Assembly: GCA_900759715.1 (NCBI GenBank)
Contig: CAAEXF010000065.1
Span: 1-64,000 of the forward strand
Reading direction: 5' to 3'
DNA: 64,000 nucleotides
DNA from: Clostridium_AM sp900759715
GTDB lineage: Bacteria; Bacillota; Clostridia; Clostridiales; Clostridiaceae
Every line of letters begins with the position of its first letter. The stretch's first letter is position 1. This document shows positions 51,630-60,233 of this stretch, in pieces. The position numbers and the translations under genes are program-made. The notes under the pieces are model-generated. The model did not search any database. It saw nothing but the letters and a program-made list of their open reading frames with translations, and was not told the origin of the DNA.

Positions 51630-53330
51630 ATGATAGACGATCTATATTATAGCAATAAACATGATATTCAAAAATTCGATTGGGGTGAGGTTGTTTGGCT
51701 TCATGTTCCTTCTAATTTGTTGACTCAAAGATTGAGTGCTGGCCTAGTAAAGTTTTTTCCAGGAAAAAAGCAATCAAAGCATGTTCATTTTGGAGAAGAA
51801 CAAATACTATATGTGCTTCAAGGAAAAGGAGTGCATACATTAAATGGAGAAGAGCAAAAGGTAAAAGAAGGAATGCTTATCCATTGCCCACCTTATTCGG
51901 AACATGAAGTAGTAAATACAGGTAATGATGAATTGATTTTTTTGGCAACATTTACTCCCTCTAAATTATTAGAGGTGCACCAAAGTATAACAACATCTAA
52001 CAATAAGCACATATTAGACATTGTAGATAAGGAAGTGTTAGAAAATATTCAGGAAGAAATATCAGGACTTTTAAAACTTTCAGTAGGTATAGCTGACAAC
52101 AATAATAATTACGTTACAGATCCTATAAGAATACATAAGTTTTGTGATTTATGCAAGAATATGAACATCTGTAAAGAAAAGGCCAACAAATATAAAAGTG
52201 CTCTTAAAGGATTAGATAATGTATTTATATGTTGCAACAATATAATAATTATTATAATTCCTATATTGATAGGGGAAGAGATTGTAGGCTATGTAAAATG
52301 TGGACACTTTCTTATAAATAAACCTGTAGATATCAAAAAATATATTGTAGATAGCTATAAATGTGAAATTACAAACGTTGAGGAATTAGTAGCTGCTTAT
52401 AATGAGATACCTATCATTCCTAAAAGTAGATTTTATGCTCTTCAAGAATCTTTAAGTATAGTTTCTAAACTTATTTCTAATATTATAGAAAATAATTTAG
52501 TAGAAAAGGAATTAAAAGAAAAAAATTATGAAATACTTAAAAATGCAAAAGAAAAATTATACCTAGAAGATGCATTGAAACAGGCCAATATAAAACTTTT
52601 AAGATCTCAGGTATCCTCAGGTTTTGAGAATCATAGGTTTAAACCTAAAAACTTTTTCAGTAGAGAAAGTGTTGAGTACCCTCTTAAAGTAGAAAATAAA
52701 CTAAGAGCTGCAATTAAAAAATTTGATGAAGTCTTGTGTGAACAGATTATTTATGAAACAATCAATATATATGTACAAAAAGAATTTTCTGTTCAAGAAG
52801 TAAAAGAAATATTTGAAGAACTTGTAGTAATTTTAAGTAGATTAGTCTACGAAGAAACTAATGATGATGAATTGTTTCTAAGTATTAGACAGAAATATAA
52901 AGAAGAGATAAAAAAGTGTAATAGCTATAATATTTTGCAAGAAATTTTAGCGGAATCTTCTAAGGAAAGTATAGGTATATTAAGAAATATAATGTTAAAT
53001 GGTAAGTATGACCTTATACAGAAAATTAATTTATATATAGAAAATAACTTTAATCAAGATATTACCTTAGGCTTTCTTGCAGATATGTTTTTTATAACCC
53101 CTAATTATTTAAGTACTATTTTTAATGAGAAAAATGGTACATCCTTAAAGGACTATATAAATAAACTGAGAATAGAAAATGCTAAAAAGTATTTGGTAGA
53201 AACTGATATGAAAATATCAGATATAAGCAAAATAGTAGGATATAATCAACTAAGTTACTTTGGGAGTATATTTAAGAAGTTTGAAGGATGTACACCTAAT
53301 GAGTATAGGATAAAATTAAGAACTAAATAA
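51630..53330 (+). CDS. AraC family regulator with cupin and PocR-like sensor domains
   Basis: A 566-residue transcriptional regulator. Order: N-terminal cupin (about residues 15-110, VHFGEEQILYVLQGKGVHTL and PYSEHEVVNTG with metal-type His/Glu), a PocR-type sensory domain (about 125-290, with CDLCKNMNIC and VGYVKCGHFLI), a helical linker, and a C-terminal double helix-turn-helix AraC domain (about 465-566, DITLGFLADMFFITPNYLS and KISDISKIVGYNQLSYFG). ATG 51630 has GGTGA 8 bases upstream; an in-frame TTG 15 bases earlier is possible. PocR domains bind small hydrocarbon-derived ligands in known cases. Target unknown. Confidence 0.88.
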   Translation: MIDDLYYSNKHDIQKFDWGEVVWLHVPSNLLTQRLSAGLVKFFPGKKQSKHVHFGEEQILYVLQGKGVHTLNGEEQKVKEGMLIHCPPYSEHEVVNTGNDELIFLATFTPSKLLEVHQSITTSNNKHILDIVDKEVLENIQEEISGLLKLSVGIADNNNNYVTDPIRIHKFCDLCKNMNICKEKANKYKSALKGLDNVFICCNNIIIIIIPILIGEEIVGYVKCGHFLINKPVDIKKYIVDSYKCEITNVEELVAAYNEIPIIPKSRFYALQESLSIVSKLISNIIENNLVEKELKEKNYEILKNAKEKLYLEDALKQANIKLLRSQVSSGFENHRFKPKNFFSRESVEYPLKVENKLRAAIKKFDEVLCEQIIYETINIYVQKEFSVQEVKEIFEELVVILSRLVYEETNDDELFLSIRQKYKEEIKKCNSYNILQEILAESSKESIGILRNIMLNGKYDLIQKINLYIENNFNQDITLGFLADMFFITPNYLSTIFNEKNGTSLKDYINKLRIENAKKYLVETDMKISDISKIVGYNQLSYFGSIFKKFEGCTPNEYRIKLRTK

Positions 53331-53399
53331 AAGGGTAGAGTTTTTACGACTCTACCCTTGGTTTTTAAAGGACTATTAACAACAAGTTGTGGTTAAGTT

Positions 53400-55409
53400 T
53401 TATGAATATATATCAGAAAACTCAACGCTTATTCTTTCAACCTTTTTATCTAACTCATCTTCATTATTTATAATATCCAGAGGCTTATAGTATATTTCAT
53501 TATTATCCACTGTTTTGCTAGGAAGAGAAATTACAAATTCACTGCCTACACCACAAGTACTATAGGCACTTATAGTGCCTTCATGAGCTTCTACTAATGC
53601 TTTAACTAAAGACAAACCTATTCCGCTTCCTTCTGCTCTTCTAGTAAGTACTTCATCAACTTGTCTGAAACGCTCAAATATTACATCTAGTTTATCTTTA
53701 GGTATTCCGCATCCAGTATCTTTAACAGTTATTATAATATCGCTGTCAATATCTTTAACATTTACCTCTATAGTTCCGCCTGATTTAGTGTATTTAATAG
53801 CATTAGATAAGAGATTTAACATGATTCTTTCAATTTTATCATCATCATAAGCTATTATCTTTTCCTCTGTATCTGTATCAAATATTAAATTAATTCCTTT
53901 ACTTTCAACATAATCTGCAACGGATAAAGTAATATTTTCTACTGTTTCAATAATGTTATTATTGGCAAAGTGCATATGAAGAAATCCAGAATCAAGCCTT
54001 GTAAGGTCGATTATATTATTAATAAGCTTTAAAAGTCTGTAGGAGTTTTGTTTCATAATACCAATGTATTTTTCAAATGCACAGGTAAAGTTATTATAAT
54101 TATCTTTAGAGTTATTATACATAGAGTTAAGAAGCTGAATGCTGCTTAATATAATATTTAATGGTGTTCTAAGTTCGTGAGATATATTACTAAAAAATTC
54201 AGTTTTTAGTCTGTCATACTCTATTGTCTGTTCTAAGAGTTTTTTATTTTCTTCAATCATATTTTTTTGTTCTGTAATGTTTTTAATATAGCTTAGAACT
54301 TGAATACTATTTTCATCAGATAATGGAGTAGAGTATGCATCGCAAACAATCTGTGTACCATCAATTCTAAGCATATTCATCTCTTTTGGCTCAACTTCAA
54401 AACCCTGTTCTAAACTGCTTATTCTTTGAGATACTAACCCTTTACAGGAGGCATCTACAAAATCCAGTATGGGTTTTCCTACTACTTCATTTATATGATT
54501 TGCTCCAAAAAGCCTTAATCCAGGTTCATTTACATAAGAGATAATTCCTTTGTTATAGGTATAAACACCAAGTGGTGACAACTCAATTATTTTTCTGTTT
54601 CTTTCAGTAATTTTTCTTAACTCTTTTTCTGCTTTTAATCTTTCACTTATGTCTCTTATAACGCATAGTTTTACAAATTTATCATTAAGCTTAAATGCAT
54701 GTGTATTTACTTCAACATGTAATGTTGTGCTATCTTTTTTTAAAAGGCTAGTTTCAAAAGTATAGCAATGCTCTTTTGTGTAGTCCTCTATATGGACTAA
54801 GGTATCCTTAAAAAACTCTTTATATTCTTCTGGAAACTCTTCTTCAGCATAAACATCATCAGGAGTCATATTTAGGAGCTCTTCTTTGCTGTAACCAAGA
54901 AGCTTTGTAGCTACACTATTTACTTCTATAAATTTTCCAGAGGTTCCATCAGAATTTAAAGGAGACAAGAAAATTATATCGTTTACGTTGTTGAATATAG
55001 TCATATGTTTTTGTTTAGTTTCTTCAATATGTTTGAATGATGTGATATCTGTGTGGTATCCTGCTATATATATATTTTTGCCATTCTCATTTTTCAAAGC
55101 TTTGCCGTTGCTTTTTATCCACTTATATCCTTGATACTTGGATTTTATACGATATTCAGCCATAAAATAATCATCCTTGTCGTCTATAACTTTTTTTAAA
55201 GCATTTAACAACTGGCTAACATCATCAGGATGAATTAGTGTAAACCAAAAATCCATATGTTCTATAATTTCATTTTTAGAATAACCTAAGAAATTTATTA
55301 AGGCTCCAATTATAGCAGTTTCACCGGTTATCAAATCATACTCCCAGATCCATTCAGATAGGCTATCAGCAATAAGGCTATCTCGTATAGATTTATTTAC
55401 ATTAAGCAA
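53400..55409 (-). CDS. soluble multi-PAS sensor histidine kinase
   Basis: A 669-residue cytosolic kinase with three PAS domains (about residues 15-130, 135-258 and 270-385), a HisKA dimerisation domain with phosphorylated His411 in FFSNISHELRTPLN, and a HATPase domain (N-box NLLSNAIKYT, G1 DTGCGIP, F-box FERFRQVD, G2 GSGIGLSL). It has no membrane segment. The C-terminus ends VERISVEFSDIYS, shared with the kinase at 57583. TTG 55409 has GGGGGG upstream. No response regulator is adjacent, so it is an orphan kinase; sporulation or c-di-GMP-type control by such orphan kinases is only a possibility. Confidence 0.92.
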   Translation of the reverse strand: MLNVNKSIRDSLIADSLSEWIWEYDLITGETAIIGALINFLGYSKNEIIEHMDFWFTLIHPDDVSQLLNALKKVIDDKDDYFMAEYRIKSKYQGYKWIKSNGKALKNENGKNIYIAGYHTDITSFKHIEETKQKHMTIFNNVNDIIFLSPLNSDGTSGKFIEVNSVATKLLGYSKEELLNMTPDDVYAEEEFPEEYKEFFKDTLVHIEDYTKEHCYTFETSLLKKDSTTLHVEVNTHAFKLNDKFVKLCVIRDISERLKAEKELRKITERNRKIIELSPLGVYTYNKGIISYVNEPGLRLFGANHINEVVGKPILDFVDASCKGLVSQRISSLEQGFEVEPKEMNMLRIDGTQIVCDAYSTPLSDENSIQVLSYIKNITEQKNMIEENKKLLEQTIEYDRLKTEFFSNISHELRTPLNIILSSIQLLNSMYNNSKDNYNNFTCAFEKYIGIMKQNSYRLLKLINNIIDLTRLDSGFLHMHFANNNIIETVENITLSVADYVESKGINLIFDTDTEEKIIAYDDDKIERIMLNLLSNAIKYTKSGGTIEVNVKDIDSDIIITVKDTGCGIPKDKLDVIFERFRQVDEVLTRRAEGSGIGLSLVKALVEAHEGTISAYSTCGVGSEFVISLPSKTVDNNEIYYKPLDIINNEDELDKKVERISVEFSDIYS

Positions 55410-55596
55410 TACTATGTCCCCCCAAATAAAGAATTTACTGTTATAAATTACTTTTATTGTAGCACATTTTGTTGAATCTACACAAATATTCTCATATTTT
55501 TATAATATAGATTCTTTTCATGTAATACAAGTTTTGATATATTATAAAGAGAAACTTAAATGAACTTCATCTGTTTCTTAGTTAAAGGGGGATTTT

Positions 55597-56556
55597 ATGA
55601 AATTTATTGGCTACAGAACATTAAAAACAGGAATAGGTGCATCAATTGCAATGATTATAGCAAAGCAGATAGGTTTAGAATATGCTGTATCTGCTGGAAT
55701 CATTACTATACTAAGTATTCAAAATACAAAAAGACAATCAGTAAATATAGCCATCCAACGTATGGCTTCTTGCATAGCAGCACTATTAATTTCATCTGCT
55801 GTATTTATGCTTTTGGGGTACAACGCAATAGCTTTCGGTATCTTTCTATTAATATTTATTCCTATAACAGTAAGATTTAAATTAGAGCAAGGGATAGTTG
55901 TAAGTTCTGTGCTTGTAACTCATTTATTAGTTCAGAAATCCTCTAGCATATTTTGGATTGAAAATGAGTTAGGGCTTATGATTATAGGTGTTGGAGTTGC
56001 ACTACTACTAAATCTATATATGCCAAGCATAGAGGAAGAAATTAAAAAGGATCAGGTATACATAGAAGAAAAAATGAAAGAAATTTTGTTTCAGATGGTA
56101 AAAGCACTTAAAGACAATAATATTTCCATAAAAGAAGAGAAATTATTTAATGAACTTGAAAAAAGACTACATATGGCTAGAATACGTGCATACAATAATT
56201 TGAATAATTACTTTATTTCAGAGGGCAGTTACTATGTTCAATATATGGAGATGAGAACACAACAGCTTGAAACCTTAAAAAGGATGCAAGAGCATTTTCA
56301 AAGGTTTTTTATGACTTATGAACAAACTATTATAATGGCATATTTTACAGAAAGTGTTGCAAATTCTCTACATGAGGAAAATACAGCGGAAAAGCAATTA
56401 AAGGCTGTAGAGATACTGAGGGGGGATTTTAAAAAAATGGAGCTTCCTAGAACAAGGGAGGAATTTGAAAATAGAGCAATGCTTTTTCAATTTTTAAATG
56501 ACTTAGAAGAATTTCTAATAATAAAAAATGAATTCAGAAAAAACTTTATCAAATAA
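55597..56556 (+). CDS. aromatic acid exporter family (FUSC/DUF939-like) membrane protein
   Basis: A 319-residue protein of the ArAE_1/FUSC type. The N-terminal part (about residues 10-140) has about four membrane helices with IGYRTLKTGIGASIAMIIA and an NTKRQS motif, and the C-terminal part (about 150-319) is an extended helical cytosolic domain. Homologues are presumed to export aromatic or organic acids. AAGGGGGA precedes ATG 55597. It lies near the aromatic amino acid genes and a cupin/PocR regulator, but a functional link is only suggestive. Confidence 0.8.
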   Translation: MKFIGYRTLKTGIGASIAMIIAKQIGLEYAVSAGIITILSIQNTKRQSVNIAIQRMASCIAALLISSAVFMLLGYNAIAFGIFLLIFIPITVRFKLEQGIVVSSVLVTHLLVQKSSSIFWIENELGLMIIGVGVALLLNLYMPSIEEEIKKDQVYIEEKMKEILFQMVKALKDNNISIKEEKLFNELEKRLHMARIRAYNNLNNYFISEGSYYVQYMEMRTQQLETLKRMQEHFQRFFMTYEQTIIMAYFTESVANSLHEENTAEKQLKAVEILRGDFKKMELPRTREEFENRAMLFQFLNDLEEFLIIKNEFRKNFIK

Positions 56557-56559
56557 TTT

Positions 56560-56650
56560 TAAGGCCCAGTTGGAATTTACTTATGAGGAATCCCTCTCTC
56601 CATCTGAGCCTTAGACTACTTACAAACATATTTTGTAAGTAGTTTTTTAT
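56560..56650. terminator. terminator region between convergent genes
   Basis: Two hairpins: AAGGCCCAGTTGGA with TCCATCTGAGCCTT (whose reverse strand resembles the family A third stem), then ACTACTTACAAA...TTTGTAAGTAGT with a TTTTTT run (about 56612-56646). Confidence 0.75.
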
Positions 56651-56656
56651 TTTACA

Positions 56657-57151
56657 TTAAAATGGTTCAAAACCTTGGTCTGCCCACCATTCTTCAAGCA
56701 AGTTATCATACTCCTTAGAAAAGGCTTCTACATGCAATTCTTCCCACTTTGACAACACTTCATATAATTTTTTTGCCTTATCTATATTAGTGCTAGCAGC
56801 AGCATTTTTATAGAATTCAACAGCGGCCATTTCATTTTGTATAGCTATACCAAAAACAGATACTACAAGTGCAGCACTTTTTCTATCAAGTTTATCCCAG
56901 CTAAAAAGTTTTGGTGATGGTAGGGCTTCTATCATAGCTAAGTTAAAATCATCCTCTTTATCATTTTTTATTTTATCGAAAAGATTTTTTAGCCAGTCTA
57001 TATGTTTTATCTCCTCATTATGTAAATCAATAAAGGCTTCTTTTACTTCTTCAGATATTCCATTTTTCTCAGAAGCAAGCTTGTAGAATTCCGAGCCCTC
57101 AATTTCATTAATTATAGCTTGTTTTAATAATTGAAGTTCTTTTTTATCCAT
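56657..57151 (-). CDS. ferritin-like (rubrerythrin-type) protein
   Basis: A 164-residue four-helix diiron protein of the ferritin-like superfamily. Two E-x-x-Y/H-type helices are visible: INEIEGSEFYKLASEKNG (about residues 14-31) and DLHNEEIKHIDWLK (about 43-56), then AIQNEMAAVEFYKNAAAS (about 107-124) and KWEELHVEAFSKEY (about 140-153). No rubredoxin Cys domain is present. Role probably oxidative-stress protection or iron handling. GGAGG lies before ATG 57151. Its leader contains a (ATT)10 tract directly upstream of the ribosome site. Confidence 0.85.
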   Translation of the reverse strand: MDKKELQLLKQAIINEIEGSEFYKLASEKNGISEEVKEAFIDLHNEEIKHIDWLKNLFDKIKNDKEDDFNLAMIEALPSPKLFSWDKLDRKSAALVVSVFGIAIQNEMAAVEFYKNAAASTNIDKAKKLYEVLSKWEELHVEAFSKEYDNLLEEWWADQGFEPF

Positions 57152-57172
57152 TATAATACCTCCTGTAATTTA

Positions 57173-57202
57173 ATTATTATTATTATTATTATTATTATTA
57201 TT
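57173..57202. repeat. (ATT)10 trinucleotide tract
   Basis: Ten perfect ATT units (AAT on the minus strand), followed at a short distance by a further TTATTATTAATT. It lies just upstream of the ferritin-like ribosome site. The remainder of 57205-57582 is AT-rich with no gene. Confidence 0.9.
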
Positions 57203-57582
57203 TAGTAATTATTATTAATTTAATTATAACATTTATAAAATAAATTACCAGTATTTTTTAAAATTAGTTATAATTTTTTATCACAAAAAATATAGCAATT
57301 AATATATAAAATTTAACAAAAGTGTAAGCCTCTATTGGTATTTACAGTATTATATAAAGTAATGCCTAAATATATTAAAATAAATTCGGAAAAATAAAAA
57401 AAATTATAAGTCTAATTGAAAGAATTGTAATTTACTGTTTTTTACTACTATAAAAGCACTATAAAACTTACTTCTAAATGTAAAAATATGTTTGATAAAA
57501 ATGCTTTAAAATATCTAATAATGTAGTTAAAATTGTATTAAGGGCAATGTTTTGAATATTAGGACGAAAGAGGGGGACGTAC

Positions 57583-59778
57583 TTGGTTTTTAATTATTTA
57601 ATAATACATTCAATTAGAGCATCTCTAGTTGTACTTGTATCTATTTTTTTTCTAATTATGCTGATGGTTTTTTTGCTAGATCGTAAGATATATTTAGGTA
57701 TGTGGGCAGGAGGATTAGGTCTATTTTTGGCAAATATTCTACTGCTTATGAGTGTTAATCATAGTTATGGAAATGAATTTATAATATTATTGCAAAGAGT
57801 TTTTAGTTCATTAGGAGCTTTTCTTATGGCAGAAGGATGCATGAAGCTCTTAAACAAAAAAATTAATCGTAGTATAATTGTTTTTTTATGCCTTAACATA
57901 ATAGTTTCAACAAATTATGCTTTAGGATTAATACCTATTAGATTTGTTTTATTTATACACTTCGCTTTTTTAACCTCTGTTAATGTATATATAGCTATTG
58001 AACTAATTAGATCTAAACAGTATATTATGTTTAATAAATATGTATTAGGATTTGCCTTTTTGGCCTGGGGGATGTCATATGCTGTTAAGGGTATTATTTT
58101 TATAATAAAGCCACAATTTAGGTTATGGGGGGCTGCTATCACTTTTATAATAACTTTATTCTTTTTAATCTATACTATTTTTGCTTTTTATAGGCACAAA
58201 ACAAATCAATTATATGAAAAAGAAATGTGTTTTGATGATATTTTTAATTATTCAGCAATTGGTATGGCGATGGTTGGAGTAGATGGCAGTATTATGCGGG
58301 GGAATCAATCTCTTAGTAAAATATTAGGGTATTCTTGTACCGAATTGAAGGGGCTATATCCTAAAGATATTACATATGAAGAGGATAGGGATATGACTTT
58401 GAAGAGAGTAGAGGAACTTTTATTAGAACAAAAAAATTCCTTTCAAGTAGAAAAGAGATATTGTAATAAAAATGGACATGTCGTATGGGCCATTGTAAAT
58501 ATTTCGTTAATTAGAAACAAGAAACAGAAACCGCTGTATTTTGTTTTACAAGTTCAAGATGTGACTAGTTACAAAACTCTACAAAATGAGCTTATAAAAA
58601 GTAATGAAAAGTATAAGACATTACTAAACTCCTATGACAATTCGATAGCAGTATTGGACAAAGAGTATAGATATGTAGTTGCAAACCAGCATGTTGTAGA
58701 TACAATAAATCATCAAACAAATAAAAACTTTACACTCAGCACTATTATTGGACAAAAGTTTAAAGATATATACCCTACTATATATAATAGTGAGATATTT
58801 AAAATATATAAATATGTAATGAACACGAGAAAATCTAAACATGATATCGTTGAATATACCAATTCCAAGGGTCGTACAGAATGGTATGAGCTTAATATTA
58901 CACCATGCCCTGAGGGTATTCTTGTTATTGCAAATGATATTACTGACAGAGTTAAAGATCATCAAATAATGAAAGAAACTATAGAGTTAGATAGATTGAG
59001 AACGGAATTTTTTGCAAATCTTTCACATGAATTTAGAACCCCTTTAAATATTATACTAAGCTCTAATAAAATGCTTTTAGATGCTGTGAATAATCAGGAA
59101 GGGCTAACAAAAGACTATGCAGTAAAATATTTACGAGCATCGAAACAGAATTGCTATAGATTGCTTCGTCTAATTAATAATATAATGGATATTACAAAAT
59201 TTGATTCTGGCTTTTTACATTCAAATCTTCAATGCTGGAATATTATAAACGTAGTTGAAGAGATAGCACAATCCATTGTAGAATATGCAAAAAATAAGAA
59301 TATAGATATGATATTTGACACCGATGTTGAAGAAAAATATATTATGTGTGATGCGGATAAGATTGAGAGAGTAATGTTAAATCTGCTTTCAAATGCAATT
59401 AAATTTACACATAATGGAGGAACTATTGAGGTTAAAATCTTTGATAAGAACGACTCTATAGAAATTATAGTAAAAGATAATGGAATTGGCATACCAGAAG
59501 ATAAACTAAACTTGATATTTGATAGATTTAGACAAGTTGATAAGTCTCTTACAAGAAATCAAGAGGGAAGTGGAATAGGTTTATCTCTAGCAAAGGTATT
59601 TGTGGAGATGCATAAAGGCACAATTGAGGTTTTCAGCACTAAAGGCAAAGGAACAACTTTTTTGGTAAAATTGCCTACAAATAATTCGTGCATCCTGGAT
59701 GAAATTGCTATATCTAAACAAATATGTGATAGTAAAATAGAGAAAGTGAATGTCGAATTTTCAGATATATATTTTTAG
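57583..59778 (+). CDS. membrane sensor histidine kinase with two PAS domains
   Basis: A 731-residue kinase. The N-terminal about 205 residues form roughly seven membrane helices (MASE-like sensor), followed by PAS (about 215-335), a second PAS (about 342-460), HisKA with His482 in FFANLSHEFRTPLN, and HATPase (NLLSNAIKFT, DNGIGIP, FDRFRQVD, GSGIGLSL). It ends VEFSDIYF, as in the kinase at 53400. TTG 57583 has AGGGGGA upstream. No cognate regulator is adjacent. The membrane part may sense a small molecule or redox state; unknown. Confidence 0.9.
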   Translation: MVFNYLIIHSIRASLVVLVSIFFLIMLMVFLLDRKIYLGMWAGGLGLFLANILLLMSVNHSYGNEFIILLQRVFSSLGAFLMAEGCMKLLNKKINRSIIVFLCLNIIVSTNYALGLIPIRFVLFIHFAFLTSVNVYIAIELIRSKQYIMFNKYVLGFAFLAWGMSYAVKGIIFIIKPQFRLWGAAITFIITLFFLIYTIFAFYRHKTNQLYEKEMCFDDIFNYSAIGMAMVGVDGSIMRGNQSLSKILGYSCTELKGLYPKDITYEEDRDMTLKRVEELLLEQKNSFQVEKRYCNKNGHVVWAIVNISLIRNKKQKPLYFVLQVQDVTSYKTLQNELIKSNEKYKTLLNSYDNSIAVLDKEYRYVVANQHVVDTINHQTNKNFTLSTIIGQKFKDIYPTIYNSEIFKIYKYVMNTRKSKHDIVEYTNSKGRTEWYELNITPCPEGILVIANDITDRVKDHQIMKETIELDRLRTEFFANLSHEFRTPLNIILSSNKMLLDAVNNQEGLTKDYAVKYLRASKQNCYRLLRLINNIMDITKFDSGFLHSNLQCWNIINVVEEIAQSIVEYAKNKNIDMIFDTDVEEKYIMCDADKIERVMLNLLSNAIKFTHNGGTIEVKIFDKNDSIEIIVKDNGIGIPEDKLNLIFDRFRQVDKSLTRNQEGSGIGLSLAKVFVEMHKGTIEVFSTKGKGTTFLVKLPTNNSCILDEIAISKQICDSKIEKVNVEFSDIYF

Positions 59779-59787
59779 AATTTCAAG

Positions 59788-59822
59788 AGAGTGAAAGTAT
59801 TGTTCATTCTCTATTATTTTTG
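59788..59822 (+). terminator. probable terminator after kinase gene
   Basis: GAGAGTG pairs with CATTCTC (one G-U pair), followed by TATTATTTTTG. A short stem, moderate confidence. Confidence 0.5.
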
Positions 59823-59825
59823 AAC

Positions 59826-59878
59826 TTTATCCGAAATGGTATTTAATCTCTACCTAACGTCAAGAATTCTGTTTATCA
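59826..59878 (+). repeat. dispersed repeat, family A copy 4 (53-base remnant)
   Basis: It starts TTTATCCGA and ends CAAGAATTCTGTTTATC, with ATTTAATCTCTACC as in the third stem of other copies, but all internal stems are missing. A deletion derivative of family A. The rest of 59879-60233 is AT-rich; a 60-base stretch before the next gene holds no clear promoter. Confidence 0.65.
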
Positions 59879-60233
59879 ATAATAATACTTTAGAATAAAT
59901 GAATATATATGCAATTTGAGTTTCAAAAAAATGTTTGAATTTACCAGAAGGAGAGACTTTTACTGCTATATTTATTGGAATGCTGATATTAAAGGATTTG
60001 TATAAGTCTTATTTCTATGTATTCTAAATAGAAAATAAAATATATATTTTGAAAATAGTGACTTAAAATTAAAATATAAATTTTTTATTAAATAGTGGAA
60101 AAAAGCATTAAAACCTATACCTTTTTTCATGGAAATAACTATAATATTCAGTGGGAGAGAAATCGTAAAATATAAGTTGTTTTACGTTTAAATATGTTAA
60201 AAAATGTTATTTGTTAAAGGAGAAAAGGTGTGT

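Noticed and set aside
55560..55880. 106-residue frame overlapping the aromatic-acid-exporter-like gene
   Set aside because: Cys/Tyr/Ile-rich with no ribosome site, out of frame with the supported membrane protein that starts at 55597.
57583..59778. Two-component pair with the neighbouring kinase
   Set aside because: No receiver or output-domain gene lies near either kinase, and both encode only kinases.
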